From Bacteroidota bacterium (lineage in GTDB: Bacteria > Bacteroidota > Bacteroidia > Cytophagales > Cyclobacteriaceae): a stretch of 64,000 nucleotides of DNA. Below the pieces are notes generated by a model, which made no database searches, was not told where the DNA came from, and saw only the letters and a list, made by a program, of their open reading frames with translations. Shown piece after piece: positions 41,957-50,534 of this stretch. Both the position numbers and the translations under genes were made by a program. Position 1 is the stretch's first letter. Each line of letters opens with the position of its first letter. The DNA is taken from assembly GCA_018266055.1 (NCBI GenBank), contig JAFDYT010000005.1, positions 310,001 through 374,000 on the forward strand, read 5' to 3'.

Positions 41957-43483
41957 ATGGCAGAGCAAATCCTCATTTTAGATTTTGGTTCTCAGTTCAC
42001 TCAGTTGATTGCCCGCCGGGTAAGGGAGCTGAATGTATATTGCGAAATTCATCCGTTTAACCATATTCCGACCCTTCACTCAGGAATTAAAGGCGTAATC
42101 CTTTCAGGTAGTCCGTGCTCCGTGCGCGAAGCCGGTGCCCCAGATGTAGACTTAGCACAGTTTGGTGATATTCCAGTATTGGGTGTCTGCTATGGAGCTC
42201 AACTTATTGCCCATAAAAGTGGTGGACAGGTTGCCCCTTCTCAGACCCGCGAATACGGACGGGCAAAATTGTCGGTGGTAGATCATCATCATGAATTGCT
42301 AAAAGAAGTTTCACTCGACTCGCAAGTGTGGATGTCGCACGCCGACACGATCACCTCTGTACCGGATTCATTTGACATTACCGCCAGCACAGCATCGGTA
42401 AAAATTGCAGCATTTAAAGTTCGTGACAAGAAAATCCACGGCATACAGTTTCATCCTGAGGTGACGCATACGCTGGAAGGTAAAAACCTGCTGCGTAATT
42501 TCGTGGTTCACATTTGTGGCTGCGCGCAAGAATGGACACCTGACCAATTTGTTGAAACGACAATTGCCGATTTGAAAAACAAACTTGGCAACGATAAAGT
42601 AGTGATGGCGCTTTCTGGTGGTGTTGACTCAACAGTCGCGGCTACCCTGATTCACAAAGCCATTGGTAAAAACCTGTATTGCATCTTTGTGGATAATGGC
42701 CTCTTGCGGAAAGGTGAATTCGAACAAGTGCTGGCTTCTTACGAAGGGATGGGCTTGAACGTAAAAGGTGTGGACTCCAAGCAAAAATTTTACACTGCGC
42801 TTCATGGCTTGTCCGATCCCGAAGCGAAACGCAAAGCCATCGGCAAGACCTTTATCGATGTGTTTGATGAAGAGTCGCACAAAATCACAGATGTAAAATG
42901 GCTTGGCCAAGGCACAATTTATCCCGACGTAATTGAATCGGTATCCATCAAAGGCCCTTCGGCCACGATCAAATCTCATCACAACGTCGGCGGCTTGCCT
43001 GAAAAAATGAAATTGAAAGTGGTTGAGCCACTCAATACGTTATTCAAAGATGAGGTGCGACTGGTCGGCAAAACATTGCATATTGATCCTCTTATTCTTG
43101 GGCGCCATCCTTTTCCTGGGCCAGGCCTTGGCATCCGGATTCTGGGTGAGATTATTCCCGATAAGGTAAAAGTATTGCAGGCGGCCGATCATATTTATAT
43201 CAGCGCACTGCGCAAGCATAACCTTTATGAAAAAGTATGGCAGGCAGGGGCAATCCTGTTGCCGGTGTATTCGGTTGGAGTGATGGGCGATGAGCGTACC
43301 TACGAGCAAGTAGTAGCCTTGCGTGCCGTGATCAGTGTGGATGGAATGACGGCCGATTGGGCGCACCTGCCTCACGAATTTTTGAGTGAAGTGTCATCGG
43401 AAATTATCAACAAAGTAAAAGGTGTAAATCGGGTGGTGTATGACATTAGCTCCAAACCGCCCGCAACAATCGAATGGGAATGA
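41957..43483 (+). CDS. guaA: GMP synthase (glutamine-hydrolysing)
   Basis: The ATG at 41957 gives 508 residues, the normal length; an in-frame extension upstream lies within the promoter and is rejected. The class I glutaminase domain (about 1-195) has [18 protein letters not shown], the nucleophile in [11 protein letters not shown] and HPEVTHT. The ATP-pyrophosphatase domain (about 205-390) has the P-loop [13 protein letters not shown] and [13 protein letters not shown]. The dimerisation domain ends with [18 protein letters not shown]. It aminates XMP to GMP in the cytosol. The Bacteroidota -7 box ends three bases before the ATG. The following gene is close and probably co-transcribed. Confidence 0.97.
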   Translation: MAEQILILDFGSQFTQLIARRVRELNVYCEIHPFNHIPTLHSGIKGVILSGSPCSVREAGAPDVDLAQFGDIPVLGVCYGAQLIAHKSGGQVAPSQTREYGRAKLSVVDHHHELLKEVSLDSQVWMSHADTITSVPDSFDITASTASVKIAAFKVRDKKIHGIQFHPEVTHTLEGKNLLRNFVVHICGCAQEWTPDQFVETTIADLKNKLGNDKVVMALSGGVDSTVAATLIHKAIGKNLYCIFVDNGLLRKGEFEQVLASYEGMGLNVKGVDSKQKFYTALHGLSDPEAKRKAIGKTFIDVFDEESHKITDVKWLGQGTIYPDVIESVSIKGPSATIKSHHNVGGLPEKMKLKVVEPLNTLFKDEVRLVGKTLHIDPLILGRHPFPGPGLGIRILGEIIPDKVKVLQAADHIYISALRKHNLYEKVWQAGAILLPVYSVGVMGDERTYEQVVALRAVISVDGMTADWAHLPHEFLSEVSSEIINKVKGVNRVVYDISSKPPATIEWE

Positions 43484-43524
43484 GAAATCCAATGCAACTT
43501 GTTGGTTCTGAATCCTTACTTCGA

Positions 43525-45273
43525 ATGGAGTGCATCAATCGTTCTCTCACCAAAGTAGTTTTACCATTTTTTGTAGCTATAACTTTCGTTGCTTTAGCTC
43601 ATGGAGTTGGTTTCGCACAGGATTTCAAGAAACAGTATCGTCAGGCAAAAGATCTTTTTAATGCTGGCAACTACAGCGCTGCCATGGATGCATTTCAGCC
43701 GTTGATGATTTACGATAAGAACAATCCCTATCCTGAATATTCAAGTTTTTATTACGCCCTTTCTGCTCAGCGACTTGGTTTTACTATGTTAGCCAAACAG
43801 AGTTTTTTGCAGACTAAGAAAATTTATCCGAAGTGGGATCAACTGGATGAATTGAATTATTGGTTGGTGAAGATTTATCTCGAACAACGGGAGTATTTTC
43901 ACGGCTGGCAGTTGGCCAAAGAAATTAAGAATCCAACCTTCCGTTTGGAAATCGATGTGTTGAAGCGCGAGGCTCTTCTTCGCGTTGATGATGTTGAAAC
44001 GCTAAAGATGTTGCGCGAAGAAAACCCGCAAGATGTGGAGGTAGCTTTTGCGCTGGCGAAATCTATTGGTAAGCAAGTGCCGATGACGGATGTGAATTTA
44101 CTTGATTCGGTAGCTCAACAGTTTGGGTGGAATAAAACCGATTTTATTCGAAGCACTGCCGGCAGTTCAGTATTCAAAGAAAAGTATCGCATTGCATTGG
44201 TGCTGCCATTCCGCACCAGTTCTTTAGATCCGAGTCCAGGTAAGAAAAAAAGCCAATTCGCGTTGGAGATGTATCAGGGCATGAAACTCGCGGCCGACTC
44301 GCTTAAGCTTGAAGGCGTAAATCTCGATTTACTGGCTTACGATACTGATCATGACCCGGACGAAATAAAGAAACTTGTTAAAGAAGAGGAATTGAAAAAT
44401 GCCGACCTTATCGTCGGTCCGCTTTTTCAGGAAGACGCTGTGTTGGTGCATGAATTTTCAAAAACCAACAAGATAAATCTGTTTGTCAATCCTCTTTCCT
44501 CCAATATTGACATGATTGGAAAGAATCCTTACTCCTTTTTGTTTCAGCCGAGTCACTCGACTATCGGCGAGAAGTCGGCGGAGTTGCTTGCCGCTAAAGT
44601 GAATAATAAAAACTGCATTGTCTTTTTTGGCGAAAGCGCAAAGGATTCGGCTATGGCGGCTAGTTTCCGACAAACTGCAAAAAAAGTAGGTCTTAAGATA
44701 GTAAAGTCCGAACAGGTTAATAGTGAAACATCCGCCGATATTCTTGCTATTCTCACCACAGCTACCAAATACGACGAATGGAAAAACCCCAAACAATTCA
44801 AACTTAAATTGGATAGCATCGGAAGTATTTTTGTGGCTTCTGACGATCCTCTTATTTATACCAAAGTGATCAACAGTGTTGAAACACGGGGTGATTCAAT
44901 TCTGGTAGTCGGGCATGAGAATTGGCTTGATGACAATTCGGTCGATCTCTCCAAATTTGAAAAGATAAAAGTGGCTTTTGCCGCACCCAATTTTTCTGCC
45001 ATAGAAAGCAAGTCTTATCAGGTGTTTAGAAAGAAGTTTCTTCAGCGACATGGCGTGCTTCCGGGAAGTTATGCGCAAAAAGGTTTTGAATTCATGATGG
45101 TGATTGGGCATTCGCTAAAACAGTATGGAGTATATTTTCAGGAAGGCCTTAGCAAGGAGAGAATGCCTGGGATTCTTACTTCCGGTTACCAGATGGGTTC
45201 TCTGCACGACAATAATATAGTGCCTTTCGTTTCCTTTAAAGGAGGTCGGTTGGAGCCTGTGAGCAAGCCCTGA
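43525..45273 (+). CDS. Periplasmic binding-protein-like (branched-chain amino acid receptor fold) with TPR start
   Basis: Several starts are possible: ATG 43480 overlaps the guaA stop (ATGA) and would be translationally coupled, but puts 25 residues before the hydrophobic core; ATG 43525 gives 582 residues with a good signal peptide (VVLPFFVAITFVALAHGVGFAQ). Residues about 35-200 look helical and TPR-like (QAKDLFNAGNYSAAMDAFQPLM). From about residue 215 the fold is of Peripla_BP_6 type: YRIALVLPFRTSS, EMYQGMKLAADSL, DLIVGPLFQEDAVLVHEFS and LVVGHENWLDDNSVDLSKF (in part). No ABC permease is nearby. The combination resembles LpoA-like activators of cell-wall synthesis, but this is only an analogy. 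Confidence 0.75.
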   Translation: MECINRSLTKVVLPFFVAITFVALAHGVGFAQDFKKQYRQAKDLFNAGNYSAAMDAFQPLMIYDKNNPYPEYSSFYYALSAQRLGFTMLAKQSFLQTKKIYPKWDQLDELNYWLVKIYLEQREYFHGWQLAKEIKNPTFRLEIDVLKREALLRVDDVETLKMLREENPQDVEVAFALAKSIGKQVPMTDVNLLDSVAQQFGWNKTDFIRSTAGSSVFKEKYRIALVLPFRTSSLDPSPGKKKSQFALEMYQGMKLAADSLKLEGVNLDLLAYDTDHDPDEIKKLVKEEELKNADLIVGPLFQEDAVLVHEFSKTNKINLFVNPLSSNIDMIGKNPYSFLFQPSHSTIGEKSAELLAAKVNNKNCIVFFGESAKDSAMAASFRQTAKKVGLKIVKSEQVNSETSADILAILTTATKYDEWKNPKQFKLKLDSIGSIFVASDDPLIYTKVINSVETRGDSILVVGHENWLDDNSVDLSKFEKIKVAFAAPNFSAIESKSYQVFRKKFLQRHGVLPGSYAQKGFEFMMVIGHSLKQYGVYFQEGLSKERMPGILTSGYQMGSLHDNNIVPFVSFKGGRLEPVSKP

Positions 45274-45325
45274 AAGGCAGGTTTTGTTTCGAATTCTTCA
45301 AAATACTTACACTTCGGGTAGCGTC

Positions 45326-45352
45326 AACCGGCTTTTGACTAATTTACCGGTT
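45326..45352 (+). promoter_or_regulatory. AACCGG/CCGGTT dyad upstream of the barrel gene
   Basis: AACCGG (45326-45331) and CCGGTT (45347-45352) form an inverted repeat 15 bases apart, just before a -7-like TATTTTTA (45362-45369). It could be an operator or a hairpin; no T-run follows directly. Confidence 0.3.
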
Positions 45353-45422
45353 AAAATATGCTATTTTTAAGCCAATGAAGTTTCTTTTTAGCCCCAATCC
45401 GTATCGATGCCTCATGAAAGCA

Positions 45423-46448
45423 ATGAAACTTTTTATGCTCATTCTTTTGGTTGCCCCTATGGTTGCCAACGGGCAAACTCAAAAGGAAAAGCCGGCCGTA
45501 ACCTTCGAAGAGCTCTATGACGAGCCGTTTTCAATCAATAAATTTTTTATTGGCTTTCAACCTTTGTACGGCGAGCTCTTTGCCACCAACGTAAACGCAG
45601 GTTTTGGTATCGAAAGCAGTTATTACCATAAGGATAAATTCGACGTAAGGGCAAGTTTTCGGAAGACCTACAGCAGTGAGTTCTTTGATTTCAACCGCCA
45701 GTCGGCTATCAAAAACAGCAGTGTTTCTGACAAGCCTCAGGTATTTAACTATTATGAAGTGGGAGGCACCTACCACATCAAGGATTTTGATCAGGATTCG
45801 AAGACCACCATGGTGTTGTACAAGAAAAGTTTCAAAGGTGAGCGTTGGGCTGCCACGGTACCACTTCATGCCGAAATTCCCTGTAAAGTACGAAAGATCT
45901 ATGGCGCCCGCCTTGGAGCCATTGTATGGAATGCCACCGCCGATTTGAATCGCGCCCTAAGTAAGCAAGGACTTAGCAATGCCAATCTCACGAATTCTAG
46001 CGGAGGATCGATACCCAACACTGTGCCGGATATTTACAATCAACCTAAACAGGTCAATGTTTTTTCTAACCTTCACTCCGCCGACATCTATGTGGGCGGT
46101 TCTATGGCCTGGATCAGAAACGTAGCCGTGAGCTTCGACAAATACGATGATAGCGTAGACGATGGGTTGATGACAGTTTTCTTCGACATTCTTGTAGCTC
46201 CTTCTGTAAAACTGGATCCAGTCACCTATTTGGGTCAGCAATATTCTACCAGCGCTGTGAAGACCAAATCGATCGGTTTTCGTGCGGGAATCGACGGAAA
46301 ATTTAATCGTACACTCAGTTGGTCGTATGGAGGTGAATTTGGCTATCGCCCTAGCATCGCCGGTCAGGGTTTCTACGCCATGTTTAAAATCTCATTCCCG
46401 CTTTATAGCAGCAACCTGGATTACAAAGTAGAATCGTTCGGAAAATAA
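45423..46448 (+). CDS. Outer membrane beta-barrel-like protein, conserved hypothetical
   Basis: ATG at 45423 gives 341 residues with a signal peptide (LFMLILLVAPMVANGQ). ATGs at 45414 and 45375 are in frame, but 45375 directly follows a promoter-like box and leaves a long N-region. The mature part has alternating strand patterns: FFIGFQPLYGELFATNVNAGFGIESSYY (in part), FDVRASFRKTYSSEFFDF, EVGGTYHIKDFDQDSKTTMVLYKK (in part), SADIYVGGSMAWIRNVAV, and the terminal strand YAMFKISFPLYSSNLDY. It reads like an outer-membrane barrel of about 14 strands. No family name is recognised. It lies ten bases upstream of hutI and may share its transcript. Confidence 0.7.
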   Translation: MKLFMLILLVAPMVANGQTQKEKPAVTFEELYDEPFSINKFFIGFQPLYGELFATNVNAGFGIESSYYHKDKFDVRASFRKTYSSEFFDFNRQSAIKNSSVSDKPQVFNYYEVGGTYHIKDFDQDSKTTMVLYKKSFKGERWAATVPLHAEIPCKVRKIYGARLGAIVWNATADLNRALSKQGLSNANLTNSSGGSIPNTVPDIYNQPKQVNVFSNLHSADIYVGGSMAWIRNVAVSFDKYDDSVDDGLMTVFFDILVAPSVKLDPVTYLGQQYSTSAVKTKSIGFRAGIDGKFNRTLSWSYGGEFGYRPSIAGQGFYAMFKISFPLYSSNLDYKVESFGK

Positions 46449-46458
46449 TTCCTGTTTC

Positions 46459-47697
46459 ATGGCCAATGATATCCTCATCACTCATATCAAAGGCCTCGCT
46501 CAGGTAAGAGAAAATTTTTCCGGTTTTGTGGCGGGTAAAGCCATGAGCGAGTTGCCTGTTCTTGAGAATGCCTATCTACTTATTTCCAACGGATTGATTG
46601 CCGATTATGGCCCGATGGAAAGCGCCCCCTCATCCGCCGGTAGAGAAATCCATAATGCAAGTGACTGTTTTGTTTTCCCATCGTTTGTTGATTCGCATAC
46701 CCATTTAGTCTTTGCGGCCAGTAGGGAAGAAGAGTTTGTCATGAAAATTAAAGGTGCAACCTATGCGGAGATTGCGGCCAAAGGGGGAGGCATTCTAAAC
46801 TCGGCCAAGAAATTGAGAAGTACTTCAGAAGATGAACTGTTTGAGAAAACGCTGGAGCGCGCTAATGAAGTAATCCGATTAGGAACAGGTGCTATTGAAA
46901 TCAAAAGCGGCTATGGGCTTACCGTGAAGGACGAATTAAAAATGCTTCGTGTGGCCAAACGAATTGGTAAGGAAACTCCACTTACCGTGAAAACTACCTT
47001 CCTTGGTGCTCATGCAGTGCCTGCAGAAATGACAAAAGCAGATTACATCAAGTTGGTGATAGAAGAGATGATTCCCGCCGTGGCGGAAGAAAACCTTGCC
47101 GATTACATCGATGTGTTTTGTGAAGAGGGCTTCTTCACAGTAGATGAAACCGAAGCAATACTTGAGGCCGGCAAAAAAAGGTTGATGAAGACACGACTCC
47201 ATGCCAATCAACTTCATTGTTCCGGTGGTGTGCAGGTTGGTCTAAAGACCAACGCACTTAGTGTCGATCACCTTGAAAATATTGGGGATGAAGAGATCAA
47301 CGTGCTGAAAACCGGAACCACCATGCCGACGGCCCTACCCGGCGCGGCATTTTTTTTGAATCTCTCATTTCCACCGGCTCGAAAAATGATTGAGGCGGGT
47401 TTACCCTTAGCCATCGCCAGCGATTTCAATCCAGGAAGTTCTCCGTCGGGAAACCTTCAGACAATGATTTCTCTGGCGTGCATCAAAATGAAGATGACGC
47501 CGGAAGAAGTATTCAATGCCGTTACAATAAATACTGCCTTCGCCCTTGAATTGTCCCAATCCTTGGGAAGTATTTCCAGAGCCAAAAAGGCGAACGTGTT
47601 CATCACCAAACCCGCACCTTCTATCGCCTATCTTCCCTATCATTTTGGAAATAATTTTGTCGATAAGGTGATTCTAAACGGAACGCTAATTCATTAA
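46459..47697 (+). CDS. hutI: Imidazolonepropionase
   Basis: The 412-residue amidohydrolase has the zinc ligands in FVDSHTHLVFAASREEEFVMK (in part), GAHAVPAEM, and LHANQLHCSGGVQVG. The metal-binding Asp is in ASDFNPGSSPSGNL. AIEIKSGYGLTVKDELKMLR is specific for HutI. It opens the ring of 4-imidazolone-5-propionate to N-formimino-glutamate, third step of histidine breakdown. No other hut genes are in the window, so the pathway must be dispersed. apt follows after six bases, and the barrel gene precedes it by ten, so an operon is likely. Confidence 0.96.
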   Translation: MANDILITHIKGLAQVRENFSGFVAGKAMSELPVLENAYLLISNGLIADYGPMESAPSSAGREIHNASDCFVFPSFVDSHTHLVFAASREEEFVMKIKGATYAEIAAKGGGILNSAKKLRSTSEDELFEKTLERANEVIRLGTGAIEIKSGYGLTVKDELKMLRVAKRIGKETPLTVKTTFLGAHAVPAEMTKADYIKLVIEEMIPAVAEENLADYIDVFCEEGFFTVDETEAILEAGKKRLMKTRLHANQLHCSGGVQVGLKTNALSVDHLENIGDEEINVLKTGTTMPTALPGAAFFLNLSFPPARKMIEAGLPLAIASDFNPGSSPSGNLQTMISLACIKMKMTPEEVFNAVTINTAFALELSQSLGSISRAKKANVFITKPAPSIAYLPYHFGNNFVDKVILNGTLIH

Positions 47698-47703
47698 AAT
47701 ACC

Positions 47704-48237
47704 ATGCTCCTCGAAGAAACCCTGAAACCCTTGCTGCGCAATGTGCCTGATTTTCCAAAGCCAGGTATCCTTTTTAAAGACATTACACCATTGCTCGGCA
47801 ATCCGTCAGCAAGAAGAAAAGTAGTGGAGGCTATTGCTCAGCATTTTAAAGACAATAATATACAGGCGCTGGTAGCGGTAGAGGCCCGCGGCTTCATCTT
47901 TGGATCGCTTATCGCACAAGAACTTTCAGTTCCTCTCATTCCGATCAGGAAGGCAGGGAAACTTCCCTACAAGAAAATTGAAGAAGAATATTCACTGGAA
48001 TATGGAACTGCTTCGATAGAAATTCATCAGGACGCTTTTGCACCAGGTACGCGCGTGCTTCTGCACGACGACTTGTTGGCAACAGGTGGCACGGCTAGCG
48101 CTGCAGGGCATCTGGTGCAGCAGCTTGGTGGCGTCGTTGCGGGGTATTCGTTTATTATCAACCTGACTTTCTTAGCAGGCGAAGATATTCTGAAAAAGCG
48201 GTTTAATGTCGATCCTCATTACCTTGTTAAGTTTTGA
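47704..48237 (+). CDS. apt: Adenine phosphoribosyltransferase
   Basis: The 177-residue protein has the full Apt pattern: VPDFPKPGILFKDITPLL at the start, VAVEARGFIFGSLIAQEL, the flexible loop RKAGKLPYKK, YSLEYGTASIEIHQDA, and the PRPP-binding VLLHDDLLATGGTASAA. It salvages adenine to AMP with PRPP in the cytosol. It lies six bases after hutI and probably shares the transcript. It adds a salvage enzyme to the purine genes guaA and purT nearby. Confidence 0.97.
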   Translation: MLLEETLKPLLRNVPDFPKPGILFKDITPLLGNPSARRKVVEAIAQHFKDNNIQALVAVEARGFIFGSLIAQELSVPLIPIRKAGKLPYKKIEEEYSLEYGTASIEIHQDAFAPGTRVLLHDDLLATGGTASAAGHLVQQLGGVVAGYSFIINLTFLAGEDILKKRFNVDPHYLVKF

Positions 48238-48249
48238 TAATGGCCGGAT

Positions 48250-48269
48250 AATATTGATGAAACAATATT
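48250..48269. promoter_or_regulatory. AATATTG/CAATATT dyad
   Basis: AATATTG (48250-48256) and CAATATT (48263-48269) are a perfect 7-bp inverted repeat, six bases apart, located 26 bp before the LON-domain gene. TAATATTG at 48249-48256 also resembles a -7 box (one mismatch). Function unknown. Confidence 0.3.
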
Positions 48270-48294
48270 GCAGGCTACTCTGTTAAAGCACTAA

Positions 48295-48882
48295 ATGAGC
48301 GAATTTACTAAAATACCCATGTTCCCTCTTGGGATTTTCCCTTTGCCAGGAGAGATGGTGCCGCTACATATTTTTGAGCCCAGGTACAGGCAATTACTGC
48401 TTGACGCCGAAACAAAGGACATTTCTTTTGGAATCTACTTTAATCATGTTTCAAACGTCGATAAAATCGGATCGTTGGTAAAATTGGAAAGCATCATTAA
48501 AAGATACCCGACTGGTGAATCTGATATTATTGTAAAATGCACGGACCTTTTCTCCATGGATAAGCTGTACCGCACTTTTCGCGACAAGCTTTATCCTGGT
48601 GGTGATGTTTCTTTTTGGAATGTTGATTTTTCTGCTTCTGTTTCGCCTAGATTGTATCAAGCTTATCGCGAGTACCTGATCTATTTTCAAATAACCAACA
48701 ACGCAGCCACTCCGTCGCTTTATTCTATTGCCAATGACCTTGGTCTTGACTTTGAAGACCGCCTTCGGTTCGCAAAAAGTACTGACGAACAAAAGGAAAG
48801 ACTTTTATTGTCGCAACTTAAATATCAATCGCAGTTGCTGCATGAAGTCGAAAAAGCGAAAGATGTTTTTCATCTGAATTAG
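48295..48882 (+). CDS. LON peptidase N-terminal (substrate-binding) domain protein
   Basis: The 195-residue protein consists of a stand-alone LON N domain: IPMFPLGIFPLPGEMVPLHIFEPRYRQLL (in part) is diagnostic, followed by FGIYFNHVSNVDKIGSLVKLE and a helical half with FEDRLRFAKSTDEQKERLLLSQL. It has no ATPase and no Ser-Lys protease part, so it is not a protease. Such single-domain proteins are common in Bacteroidota, with unknown clients. It follows apt by 57 bp with a dyad between them. Confidence 0.9.
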   Translation: MSEFTKIPMFPLGIFPLPGEMVPLHIFEPRYRQLLLDAETKDISFGIYFNHVSNVDKIGSLVKLESIIKRYPTGESDIIVKCTDLFSMDKLYRTFRDKLYPGGDVSFWNVDFSASVSPRLYQAYREYLIYFQITNNAATPSLYSIANDLGLDFEDRLRFAKSTDEQKERLLLSQLKYQSQLLHEVEKAKDVFHLN

Positions 48883-48929
48883 AATTCTTTCGAAAGGCTG
48901 TACTCCTGTGTTTTCCAAATGTTACAGCG

Positions 48930-48956
48930 ATCCTAAAAATATTTAGGATTTATTTA
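48930..48956 (+). terminator. Weak AT-rich terminator-like hairpin
   Basis: ATCCTAAA (48930-48937) pairs with TTTAGGAT (48942-48949), loop AATA, followed by TTATTT. It lies about 48 bp after the LON-domain stop codon. Confidence 0.5.
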
Positions 48957-49011
48957 ACATCCATTTTGCAACTATCAATCATAGGCTGCCGTCATAAGCT
49001 TAAAAAAAATT

Positions 49012-49590
49012 ATGAAAAAAATCAGCCTACTTTTATCAGGTGTACTATTGTGTACACTGATGTCCGCTAATGCTACACCCTTTGGAAAGGGTACGTCATC
49101 CGTTGCAATTACGAATGTCAATGGATCAACACTTTTTAAGTTGTATTACAAAGCTGAAAAGCTTGGTCGCGTAAAAATTTCAATCACCAATGAGCAAGGT
49201 ATAGCTTTGTTTGAGGAGACAATGTATCGGGTGGATGGCTTTGTCAGGCCCTATAATTTTGAAAGCCTACCCGAAGGACAATATACCATCGCCATAGAAG
49301 ACGAGAGCGGAAAGACCATTGAAAAAGTAAATTACCAGGCTGGTAAAGTTGAAAAACTAATTCATGTGCAAAAACTTTTAAGTGAGGATAATAAATACTT
49401 GCTCACTATCGCGTCGGCAAAACCTGAAGAAGTATTCATCTATATTTTTGACAATAACGGTAATCTTATTTTTAATGAGATTCAATCTGTTGGAAATGAG
49501 TTTGCCCGTGTGTACGATCTCAGCAACTATAAATCATTCACAATTGAAGTGTTGGATAAACAGGGAATGCTGAAGTCGATTAGTTATTAA
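49012..49590 (+). CDS. Secreted protein with two tandem beta-sandwich domains (paralogue A)
   Basis: The 192-residue product has a signal peptide (ISLLLSGVLLCTLMSANA). The mature part consists of two similar ~70-residue units: LFKLYYKAEKLGRVKISITN ... VRPYNFESLPEGQYTIAIED, and YLLTIASAKPEEVFIYIFDN ... YDLSNYKSFTIEVLDKQG. Both follow 'v.i.i.d.nG..l....... ...yd......y.i.i.d..G', like a compact Ig-like or T9SS-sorting-domain-like sandwich. There is no recognised enzyme or sorting motif. It is a paralogue of the next gene (same order of domains, shared RP.NF, EY/QY.I.I, G...KVNY). It ends in a strong terminator, so the pair is transcribed separately. Confidence 0.78.
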   Translation: MKKISLLLSGVLLCTLMSANATPFGKGTSSVAITNVNGSTLFKLYYKAEKLGRVKISITNEQGIALFEETMYRVDGFVRPYNFESLPEGQYTIAIEDESGKTIEKVNYQAGKVEKLIHVQKLLSEDNKYLLTIASAKPEEVFIYIFDNNGNLIFNEIQSVGNEFARVYDLSNYKSFTIEVLDKQGMLKSISY

Positions 49591-49611
49591 TCTGATTTTT
49601 ATTTTGTGAGG

Positions 49612-49645
49612 AGAGGCTTCTTGAAAGAGAAGCCTCTTTTTTTTG
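49612..49645 (+). terminator. Terminator between the paralogous genes
   Basis: A perfect 10-bp stem AGAGGCTTCT/AGAAGCCTCT (49612-49621 with 49628-49637), loop TGAAAG, followed by eight T. Confidence 0.9.
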
Positions 49646-49821
49646 CACTTTCTGCAAACGTTGTAGGTAAAAAAATCCTGAAGGATTGATAAAAAAATTA
49701 CGGTGAGGCTTATTTCACTGTGCTCAAAAAAATTCTTTCAGTCACTTAATTCATGCAAACGATTTTCTGTTTTAAAAAACAACTTTACTTACAACTTACG
49801 GCCGCGCGTGGAAGCAGCCCG

Positions 49822-49829
49822 TACATTTG
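49822..49829 (+). promoter_or_regulatory. -7 promoter box of paralogue B
   Basis: TACATTTG is a perfect match, 33 bp before the ATG at 49863. It excludes the in-frame upstream start at 49827. Confidence 0.5.
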
Positions 49830-49862
49830 CATCATAACAAAACGAAAAAAACAAAAACGATT

Positions 49863-50474
49863 ATGAAAACGAGAAATGTAGTATTGACAGTAGCAGCAGT
49901 GATTGTAGCGAGTACTTTCACGTTTGCCGGTAACCCTACTTCAAAAGTTGTAGTAGTGAACCAAAACAATTCTGAGATTTTTAAAGTGATCTACGAAGGC
50001 ACCACTGCCGGTAAGGTAACTTTGAAAGTATATGACAGCAATGGCAACCAACTTCTTAGCGAGATTACCAGCGGCCTTGACAAATTCATGCGCCCGGTAA
50101 ACTTCTCTGGTATGCAACCTGGTGAGTATAGCATCGAAATCACCGACAACAACGGAAAGCATACTCAAAAAGTAAATTATAAAATTGCCAACCGCGAGTC
50201 TTCTTTAGAGACTGCATCAGTAAAGAATGAGTCTTCTATCAAAACCGTGTATATTACTAAATTGAAAGAAGCCGGCAAATATTTGATGTCAGTGACTACG
50301 GAAGGAACGAAAAAAATCAATGTTCGCATTTTTGACGGCGTTGATAACCTTCTTCATAGCGAAGTGGTTACTGTAAACGGAAGCGCTGGTCTGGTTTACA
50401 ACCTGAAGCAAGTTGAAGGTCAACCTACCTTCCTTCTGATTGACAACGACGGAAACAAAAAAGTGGTAAAGTAA
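49863..50474 (+). CDS. Secreted protein with two tandem beta-sandwich domains (paralogue B)
   Basis: The ATG at 49863 gives 203 residues with a signal peptide (VVLTVAAVIVASTFTFAG). It repeats the layout of its neighbour: first unit IFKVIYEGTTAGKVTLKVYD, MRPVNFSGMQPGEYSIEITD, KVNYK; second unit YLMSVTTEGTKKINVRIFD, YNLKQVEGQPTFLLIDNDGN. Identity between the two proteins is moderate and concentrated in the first unit. The product has its own promoter and terminator, and the codons look like those of a well expressed gene. Function unknown; its small secreted beta-rich form suggests an envelope or matrix component. Confidence 0.78.
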   Translation: MKTRNVVLTVAAVIVASTFTFAGNPTSKVVVVNQNNSEIFKVIYEGTTAGKVTLKVYDSNGNQLLSEITSGLDKFMRPVNFSGMQPGEYSIEITDNNGKHTQKVNYKIANRESSLETASVKNESSIKTVYITKLKEAGKYLMSVTTEGTKKINVRIFDGVDNLLHSEVVTVNGSAGLVYNLKQVEGQPTFLLIDNDGNKKVVK

Positions 50475-50493
50475 TTTCCTAAACCTAAACCTG

Positions 50494-50527
50494 AAAAAGC
50501 CCTGGAATTTCCCGGGCTTTTTTTATG
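50494..50527. terminator. Bidirectional terminator
   Basis: AAAAAGCCC (50494-50502) pairs with GGGCTTTTT (50514-50522), followed by T-runs on both strands. It lies between the convergent ends of paralogue B (50474) and icmF (50535). Confidence 0.8.
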
Positions 50528-50534
50528 GGTGAGG

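Noticed and set aside
45375-45422. ATG at 45375 as start of the barrel gene
   Set aside because: It lies five bases after a -7-like box and puts a long region before the signal peptide; 45423 or 45414 fits better.
49827-49862. In-frame upstream start of paralogue B
   Set aside because: It falls inside the perfect -7 box at 49822-49829.
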